Assembly: GCA_002499405.1 (NCBI GenBank)
Contig: DALH01000023.1
Location: forward strand, 1 to 11,804
DNA: 11,804 nt
DNA from: Candidatus Micrarchaeota archaeon UBA95
GTDB taxonomy: Archaea > Micrarchaeota > Micrarchaeia > Norongarragalinales > Norongarragalinaceae
Direction: 5' to 3'
The position numbers and the translations under genes were made by a program. Positions 7,391 through 11,804 of the stretch are shown here, piece after piece; positions within the stretch are counted from its first letter, which is position 1, and each line of letters starts with the position of its first letter. Below the pieces are notes generated by a model that made no database searches, was not told the DNA's origin, and saw only the letters and a list, made by a program, of their open reading frames with translations.

Positions 7391-7726
7391 TCAAATAATT
7401 TTAAGTTTTACCAGTTTTGCGCCAATCCTGCGCCCAAGCCCGGTATTTTCGCTTAATTCCCGATAAGTCATGTTCCAGCTAATCGGGTTGCCATCAATGA
7501 CTGCAACTGGCAATTTTCGCTCCTCTAGTGGCAGACCAAAGTATACCTTTAAAAACGCCTCCAAGTACTGATTCCCTTTGGATGCTTCGCCGCCCATTAC
7601 AATAGGTTCAGACGTTTTGTCTATAAATAACGTATTACTTGAAAGGACTTTTACTCCCGAAAAGGTTTTTGGAGCGGGTTTAGTTCGGCGTTGCCGAAAA
7701 TCATTTCGTGACCTTGAAGGATTCAA
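7391..7726 (-). CDS. Hypothetical protein with helix-turn-helix-like C-terminus; start uncertain
   Basis: A 111-residue reading frame of unknown family between tyrS and the 69-residue gene. The first 25 residues are basic and lie partly inside the end of tyrS. The middle (KVLSSNTLFIDKTSEPIVMG) looks like beta-strands, the next part (NQYLEAFLKVYFGLPLEER) helical. The end (MTYRELSENTGLGRRIGAKL) has the spacing of a helix-turn-helix and faintly recalls the DNA-binding half of alkyltransferases, without their PCHR active site. The only far-upstream start is a TTG at 7724-7726 with GAGG only 3 bases away, overlapping tyrS by 26 bases. An ATG in another frame overlaps the tyrS stop as ATGA (7702-7704) but stops after 17 codons, so a frameshift or a different real start is possible. 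An internal ATG (GGEASKGN region) would give a shorter protein. Confidence 0.55.
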   Translation of the reverse strand: MNPSRSRNDFRQRRTKPAPKTFSGVKVLSSNTLFIDKTSEPIVMGGEASKGNQYLEAFLKVYFGLPLEERKLPVAVIDGNPISWNMTYRELSENTGLGRRIGAKLVKLKII

Positions 7727-8780
7727 TTTCCTCTAACAAGCCCCTGGCGCGCCCTTTCTCAAAGTGCTTGCGCACGGGTTCAATCAACTCGTTCACGCCC
7801 GCCGCAACCCCCTTCTTGAGGTCCGCGGGGTGCAGTTCCTTTGACAAAAACGCTTTTTCAAGTGCGCCGTAGGATTTGAATTCAAGGTCGCCTCCGAACT
7901 TGGCGGGGCGTTCTATTTTGAGAGGGGATTCAAACTTCTCAAATACCACGTATTTCGCGTATTCCAGCACGGGGTTGTTCTCCGCAACGCCTTCAGGGCA
8001 GTACGCCTTCCCCAGTTTCCTCTCCACTTCCTCCTCCGAATCAGTCATGAAAATCGCGGAGTCGGGGTCGGATTTGGACATCTTGAATTGGATGGAGCGT
8101 TCGATTCCGCCGGCGTCCGCGTCCTTTGGATGCGCGAGGCCCGCGAGCATGTGGTGGTGCACGGCAATCGGCTTCTTGTAGCCGAGTTTGGGTGCGACCT
8201 CGCGCGCGAGGACGTTCACCTTGCGCTGGTCCATGCCGAGTTGCGCGATGTCCACGCCCAGCTGGAAGATGTCAGACGCCTGCATGCACGGGTAAAAGAT
8301 TTGCGCCGCGCTCAACACGTCCTTCTCGCTGCGGCCCATGATTTGGGCGCAGCGCGTAACTCGCGCCACCGTGTTCAGGCGTGCGATGCGGATGGTGCGC
8401 AGCCAGTATTCCTGGCCCATGTTCTCGGAGGCCCACAAGAATTCCACGTTCTTCAAGTCCATTCCGGCGGCCTTCCACGTTTCCACGAAGTATTCGCCCG
8501 TTGTGTGAATCTTGTCCAAATCGCCGTCCAGCTTGTTGTTCATCAACGCGAACCAGTCCGCCACCCAGAACTTGAACTTGATTCCGGCTTTAGTCAGCTT
8601 GTTGACGTTGATTGAGCGGAGGAGGCCTTGCGCTATGTGGATGCGGCCCGACGGCTCGAACCCGTCGTAGGCAACGGGGTGCTTTTTTTCTTCGAGCAGG
8701 GCGCGCAACTCATTGGGCTCTATTATTTCCTCGCCCACTTCGCTGACTAGTTGAAAGCGTTCTTCCAGGTTCATGGTCAT
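7701..8780 (-). CDS. tyrS: Tyrosyl-tRNA synthetase (archaeal/eukaryotic type)
   Basis: Class I synthetase of 359 residues that charges tRNA-Tyr with tyrosine in the cytoplasm. Visible motifs: Y38 in AYDGFEPSG (tyrosine pocket), the HIGH-equivalent H48-I-A-Q51, the YPCMQASDIFQLGVD segment (163-177), LGMDQRK (181-187), and a canonical KMSKS at 233-237. The ELHPADLKK and EPVRKHF elements near the C-terminus are typical. There is no extra C-terminal tRNA-binding domain, and length is normal. A 16-residue stretch (217-232) precedes KMSKS and is longer than in the Methanocaldococcus jannaschii enzyme as I remember it. The protein reads closer to plant/protist-type cytosolic enzymes (see findings). 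The ATG at 8778-8780 overlaps the acetyltransferase stop as ATGA; a second ATG two codons later is possible. Confidence 0.97.
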   Translation of the reverse strand: MTMNLEERFQLVSEVGEEIIEPNELRALLEEKKHPVAYDGFEPSGRIHIAQGLLRSINVNKLTKAGIKFKFWVADWFALMNNKLDGDLDKIHTTGEYFVETWKAAGMDLKNVEFLWASENMGQEYWLRTIRIARLNTVARVTRCAQIMGRSEKDVLSAAQIFYPCMQASDIFQLGVDIAQLGMDQRKVNVLAREVAPKLGYKKPIAVHHHMLAGLAHPKDADAGGIERSIQFKMSKSDPDSAIFMTDSEEEVERKLGKAYCPEGVAENNPVLEYAKYVVFEKFESPLKIERPAKFGGDLEFKSYGALEKAFLSKELHPADLKKGVAAGVNELIEPVRKHFEKGRARGLLEEIESFKVTK

Positions 8781-9214
8781 AAGTCTCTCGCCATCAATAA
8801 AACCGTTTTCCCGTTAATCAAGCGGTCCAAGCACCCCAAGTTTTCAAACCCTTTATCCTCGTAGAGGCGGCGCGCGGACCCGTTGTCTTCGGCTACCAGG
8901 ATGTGGATGCGGCGCGCTTTTTCGCGCGCCTTGCCAAGGGCGTGGTCCAACAGTTTTTTTCCGATTCCCTTGCCGCGCTCTTCCTGGAGCACGCCGAGCC
9001 CGAGTATTTTCGCGGATTCCCCCGAGTACTCCAGGTCAACGAACCCCACGCAATGCCCTTCCCTCAAAGCCACGTAATACTCGTTGTCGGCGTTGGCGAG
9101 ACGGCTCCTCACGGTTTTTGCGGTGAAACCAGTGTAAGGAAAGAAGTGGCGCGTCATCGCCGTCAGGGAGCACGCGTGCTTTTCCCCGCCCGGAACTATT
9201 TCAAGCCGCGGCAA
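8777..9214 (-). CDS. GNAT-family N-acetyltransferase
   Basis: A 145-residue single-domain GNAT acetyltransferase that transfers acetyl from acetyl-CoA to an amine. The acetyl-CoA loop is clear: V75 then Q77-E-E-R80-G-K-G83-I-G85, followed by the helix KKLLDHALGKA. Later elements fit too: a strand RIHILVAEDN, N111 and Y118, and GF at 122-123. The substrate cannot be deduced; a RimI-like protein acetylase and a small-molecule acetylase are both possible. The start is a TTG at 9212-9214, supported by GGGTGA 6 bases upstream and by an in-frame stop just before it; the next ATG would cut off the first beta strand. It overlaps the nuclease gene by 14 bases and tyrS by 4. Confidence 0.88.
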   Translation of the reverse strand: MPRLEIVPGGEKHACSLTAMTRHFFPYTGFTAKTVRSRLANADNEYYVALREGHCVGFVDLEYSGESAKILGLGVLQEERGKGIGKKLLDHALGKAREKARRIHILVAEDNGSARRLYEDKGFENLGCLDRLINGKTVLLMARDL

Positions 9215-9725
9215 CGCCTTTCACCCAGTCCTCTTCAAAAGCAGTTGAAAAGTCGGTTGCGATTCTCGCGTCCGATATTATCACGGCCGCCTCGCGGTTC
9301 GAAGTCATTCCGCGGCTGGACCAATTCGTGCTCCCCACCAGCACAGTTTCGCCGTCCACCACGCAGTACTTGGAGTGCGTGTTCGTGTACTCCAGCGAAC
9401 CCCATTTAACCAGTATTCCCTTGCCCGAAAGAAATGAGGCGGTCTCGTAATTGCTTTCAACGCGGGACTCCATTATGAGGCGCACGCTCACCCCGCGTGC
9501 AACCGCGTCCACGAGGGCGGCCTTCAATTCGGGGTTGGAGAACTGGTATAACTCGGCGTCAATGCTTTCCTGCGCCGAGTAAAGCAACGCGGTTATTTCC
9601 GCGTCGGCGTTCGGCGAGAAGACTGCTTTCGCGCTACCGTTCAAGCAGTTGCACGACGGCGCGAACAACAGCGCGATGACGCCGACGACTACCGCGCCGA
9701 AAACGAACCCGTGCAACGCCCGCAT
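9201..9725 (-). CDS. Membrane-anchored single-HKD phospholipase D-like nuclease
   Basis: A protein of 174 residues (start at the ATG at 9723-9725, which has GGTGA 8 bases upstream; TTG or GTG at 9740 and 9737 give 5 or 4 more). The N-terminus is a hydrophobic segment (GFVFGAVVVGVIALLFA) followed by SCNC, a signal anchor or signal peptide with possible lipidation or disulfide, so the enzyme likely faces outside. The PLD motif is complete: H-x-K-x4-D-x6-G-S-x-N, at H117, K119, D124, G131, S132 and N134 from this start. A single HKD motif in under 200 residues is the Nuc-type arrangement, active as a homodimer that hydrolyses phosphodiesters, usually nucleic acid. An external DNA-degrading or defensive role is possible. 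It lies 8 bases after the kinase gene. Confidence 0.85.
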   Translation of the reverse strand: MRALHGFVFGAVVVGVIALLFAPSCNCLNGSAKAVFSPNADAEITALLYSAQESIDAELYQFSNPELKAALVDAVARGVSVRLIMESRVESNYETASFLSGKGILVKWGSLEYTNTHSKYCVVDGETVLVGSTNWSSRGMTSNREAAVIISDARIATDFSTAFEEDWVKGVAAA

Positions 9726-9733
9726 CCCTTTTC

Positions 9734-10636
9734 TCACCAATTCGTCATGTTGCGGTAAATATTGAAGCGTTCCTCAATCCTCTTCTCGTCAAGCCGCTTC
9801 AACGGGTCAAGCCCGTAATCCTCGCACACGAACGACCCCATCACGCTTGCGTAGGCAACGGCGCGCTTCAAGGCGGTCTCGTTGATTTTGCGTTCACGGC
9901 TCAACTGCCCGATGAGGCCGCCCGCAAACGAGTCGCCGGCGCCCGTGGGGTCCACCAAGTCCTCCAGCGGGAACGCGGGGAACGCGTAAATGTTTTCCTC
10001 GTGGAACACGAGGCAGCCGTGCTCCCCCTTCTTTATGATTACGATGCGGGGCCCGTATTCCCGGATTTTTCTACCCGCCTTCAACAAGTGCGGGGTGTCG
10101 CACAGCATGCGCGCCTCCTCGTCGTTCAAGACGAACCCGTCCACCTCGCCGAGCACCTTCAACAAGTCCTTCCTGTTCTCCTTTATGTAGAGTCCTATGG
10201 TGTCCATGAAAGCGATTTTTCGTTCGGGAAACTCCTTCAACGTTGCTAACTGGGTTTTGGGGTCGGTTGTTCCAAGGTAAACGTATTCCGCGTACTTGTA
10301 GTGGTCCGGCACCACCGGCTTGAAGCCAGAGTAAACGCCTAACTCGGTCTTGTTGGCCGTGCGCGCGTACAAGTCAAACGAGTAAGACGAGTCAAAGTGA
10401 AATGTCTTGCCTTTCTTGCGCTGCACCCCGCTCAAGTCAATGCCCTTGTCCTCCAGTTCCCTCCAATGCTTTTCCGGGAAGTCGCTTCCCACCACGGCGA
10501 TGACTCCCACCTTGTTGAAGAACGAGGCGCAAAAAGAGAAATAGGACGCGCTCCCGCCAAGGATTCTTTCAACGGTCTTGAAGGGGGTGCGCGTCGTGTC
10601 CAACGCTATGCTCCCCGTACAAACTATCATATCCAT
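9734..10636 (-). CDS. PfkB-family sugar/nucleoside kinase
   Basis: A 300-residue ribokinase-like (PfkB) kinase that uses ATP to phosphorylate a sugar or nucleoside hydroxyl. Visible signatures: the N-terminal GG pair at 27-28 (LGGSASYFS), which lines the substrate site; NDEEA at 171-175 (the N-x-x-E motif for Mg-ATP); and the C-terminal DPTGAGDSFAGG at 229-240 with catalytic base D235. Length is normal. The substrate is not evident; inosine, ribose, fructose-phosphate or another nucleoside are all compatible with the family. The ATG at 10634-10636 follows the htpX stop directly with no gap, so translation is probably coupled; a second ATG lies two codons in. Confidence 0.92.
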   Translation of the reverse strand: MDMIVCTGSIALDTTRTPFKTVERILGGSASYFSFCASFFNKVGVIAVVGSDFPEKHWRELEDKGIDLSGVQRKKGKTFHFDSSYSFDLYARTANKTELGVYSGFKPVVPDHYKYAEYVYLGTTDPKTQLATLKEFPERKIAFMDTIGLYIKENRKDLLKVLGEVDGFVLNDEEARMLCDTPHLLKAGRKIREYGPRIVIIKKGEHGCLVFHEENIYAFPAFPLEDLVDPTGAGDSFAGGLIGQLSRERKINETALKRAVAYASVMGSFVCEDYGLDPLKRLDEKRIEERFNIYRNMTNW

Positions 10637-11707
10637 TCACACGGATTCAATGCTCGGCCTGGCCGCTTTCAATTCCTCCAACGCTTCCAACCGCTTGTAG
10701 GTCAAGGGGTGCGTTGAAAACCATTCGCTTAATTGCGCCCACGAATTCGTTTTCTCCCACTCCAACGCGTAATCCAGTTCGCTAAACCCAATTGAAGTCC
10801 CTTGCCTCCGCTCGGTGCTTCGGCGCCCAGCGAACCTTCTTGGTTCGCGGGCCTCGCAAAACGAAGTTTTGCAAGGTCGGGCTTCAATTCCGTTTACGGT
10901 CATTTTTGTTGCCTTGTTGCCGAGTTGCGCTGACTCCGAGGGACTCGCAATGTAGAAGGACGCTTTTGCCTTGTAAGGCGCCGGGTTCACGCCGCGAAAA
11001 CCATAAGCGATTTTCTTCAACGCGCTCTGCAGGAGCGCCGGCTTCTTCGTGGCCGCCGCGCTGAACGCGTCAGCGTAATACTCGCGCGTGCGGCTCAACT
11101 GCATCACGAGCAGGCGCGACAAGAATTGGGCGAACAACGCGCCGATTATGACTCCAAGCGTGCCGCCCCCCGTCTTGTTGTTGCGCGGGAAAAACAACAA
11201 CACCAGGTAGTAAACCAGCAACGGAACCGTTGACGCCAGCGTGATTACGACGACGTCCCAGTGCTTCACGTGGCCCACCTCGTGCGCGAGCACGGCGCGC
11301 ACCTCCTCCTTGTTTAGCGCGTGCAAGAGGCCGGAGTGAATTGCTATGTTTGAATTGTTTTTCGTGCGGCCAAAAGCAAAGGCGTTGGGCGACCCGTCCA
11401 AGACGAGCCAGAGCGCGGGCTTCTTGATGCCTGCGGCGCGCGAGAGTTCTGCAACGTCTTCGTGAATCCACGCGTACTCTTTTTCGTCTAGGGGCTTCAT
11501 TCTCGTAGTCCACTTGATTATGGCGGGTCCCGCCCACCACTGGAGGGCGGTGAACAAGGCCACGAAAACCATTATGCCTGCGAGTGCGAGCGACGTTTCA
11601 ATTGCGGGGCCCCACCACCAGATTACGAGGCCGAACACTGCGGCTAGGAAGCCGAACAAAAGCGTCATCGTCAAAAGCATTGCCAACCTGAGTTTGAGTA
11701 AGCCCAT
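10637..11707 (-). CDS. htpX: HtpX-like M48 membrane zinc metalloprotease with in-frame palindromic insertion
   Basis: A 356-residue integral membrane peptidase of family M48 (HtpX), which degrades damaged membrane proteins. Two transmembrane helices occupy about 10-32 and 37-59. The zinc motif is HEVGH at 142-146, and the third zinc ligand is E209 in SRTREYYADAFSAAA. Two more hydrophobic segments lie at about 153-172 and 183-202. A WFSTHPLTYKRL segment near the end is typical of the family. Residues about 273-306 are unusual: a Cys/Arg-rich stretch (starting GIEARPCKTSFCEAREP) encoded by a palindromic DNA element listed separately. The catalytic part is intact, so it is probably still active. 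The ATG at 11705-11707 has a GGTGG site close upstream and begins the six-or-more-gene operon. LemA, a common HtpX neighbour, is not visible. Confidence 0.93.
   Translation of the reverse strand: MGLLKLRLAMLLTMTLLFGFLAAVFGLVIWWWGPAIETSLALAGIMVFVALFTALQWWAGPAIIKWTTRMKPLDEKEYAWIHEDVAELSRAAGIKKPALWLVLDGSPNAFAFGRTKNNSNIAIHSGLLHALNKEEVRAVLAHEVGHVKHWDVVVITLASTVPLLVYYLVLLFFPRNNKTGGGTLGVIIGALFAQFLSRLLVMQLSRTREYYADAFSAAATKKPALLQSALKKIAYGFRGVNPAPYKAKASFYIASPSESAQLGNKATKMTVNGIEARPCKTSFCEAREPRRFAGRRSTERRQGTSIGFSELDYALEWEKTNSWAQLSEWFSTHPLTYKRLEALEELKAARPSIESV
10790..10889. mobile_element. Palindromic element inserted in frame in htpX
   Basis: About 100 bases bounded by near-perfect terminal inverted repeats: AATTGAAG-T-CCC (10790-10801) and GGG-CTTCAATT (10879-10889). 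Inside are three hairpins: GGTGC/GCGCC with a TTCG loop (10814-10827), GCGAACC/GGTTCGC with a 5-base loop (10830-10848, perfect 7-base arms), and GCAAAAC/GTTTTGC with a GAA loop (10856-10872), which extends to 10852-10876 with one mismatch. It replaces or adds about 33 residues in htpX without a frame break. The structure resembles Rickettsia palindromic elements, small repeats that sit inside coding sequences. No clear target duplication is visible and there is no second copy in this window. Confidence 0.7.
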
Positions 11708-11804
11708 GAAACACCACCTGCTTAACCTGAAGGCGTAAAGGAATAAAAATGATTGACTCCGAGGATTTTTGCTTGAACGGCTTTGTTTCCCAACGGGTTC
11801 CTCA
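11708..11804 (-). promoter_or_regulatory. Promoter of the htpX operon and right edge
   Basis: Read on the minus strand, a TATA-like TTTTTATT (about 11742-11749) lies about 38 bases before the htpX ATG, so transcription would start near 11720 with a short leader carrying AGGTGGTG as ribosome site (about 11711-11718). This is probably the main promoter for the whole downstream gene run. The remaining bases to the window edge show no convincing gene on either strand; all three minus-strand frames are short and none has a recognisable motif. Confidence 0.45.

Noticed and set aside
6059..8780. Idea that the tyrosine-rich protein is functionally tied to the nearby tyrosyl-tRNA synthetase gene
   Set aside because: They are in separate transcription units with three unrelated genes between them; proximity alone is not evidence.
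10931..10941. An 11-base word TGACTCCGAGG repeated at 11754-11764
   Set aside because: Too short, with no shared flanking sequence or terminal repeats; probably chance, although one copy is near the palindromic element.

Overview
The window looks archaeal. It has an archaeal/eukaryotic-type tyrosyl-tRNA synthetase, an archaeal-style HtpX, several GTG and TTG starts, Shine-Dalgarno sequences of the GGTGA/GGAGG kind, and at least one large gene with no visible ribosome binding site but a TATA-like box about 25 bases upstream (possible leaderless start). A huge sequon-rich, C-terminally anchored surface protein also fits an archaeon. I cannot place it further from sequence alone; a DPANN-type lineage would fit the gene style, but that is a guess.

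Layout. Bases 1-147 hold only ambiguous edge reading frames. At 148-1736 (minus strand) is a two-gene AbiE-like toxin-antitoxin pair, antitoxin first, with a 4-base ATGA overlap. A large imperfect inverted repeat covers its probable TATA box. Divergent from it, 1914-6071 (plus strand) encodes a 1385-residue secreted, membrane-anchored right-handed beta-helix protein with about 60 N-glycosylation sequons. Convergent with that gene, and overlapping its 3' end by 13 bases, is a small secreted tyrosine-rich protein (6059-6436).

The rest of the window (6522-11707, all minus strand) is one compact run of genes transcribed from near 11707 leftward: htpX-like membrane metalloprotease, PfkB-family sugar/nucleoside kinase, membrane-anchored single-HKD phospholipase D-type nuclease, GNAT acetyltransferase, tyrosyl-tRNA synthetase, then three short genes. 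Junctions are overlaps or gaps of 0 to 16 bases, so it is probably one operon with translational coupling. The last three genes (111-residue unknown, 69-residue unknown, 217-residue caspase-like clan CD peptidase) are visibly less GC-rich than the synthetase and have strong Shine-Dalgarno sequences. They look like a separate cassette appended behind tyrS.

Most interesting points: (1) the caspase-like peptidase with its tightly coupled 69-residue partner, a candidate uncharacterised defence or cell-death module; (2) a roughly 100-base palindromic element with terminal inverted repeats and three internal hairpins, inserted in frame in htpX and translated as about 33 extra residues, in the manner of Rickettsia palindromic elements; (3) the AbiE operator; (4) the hyper-sequon surface protein facing a tyrosine-rich secreted protein.
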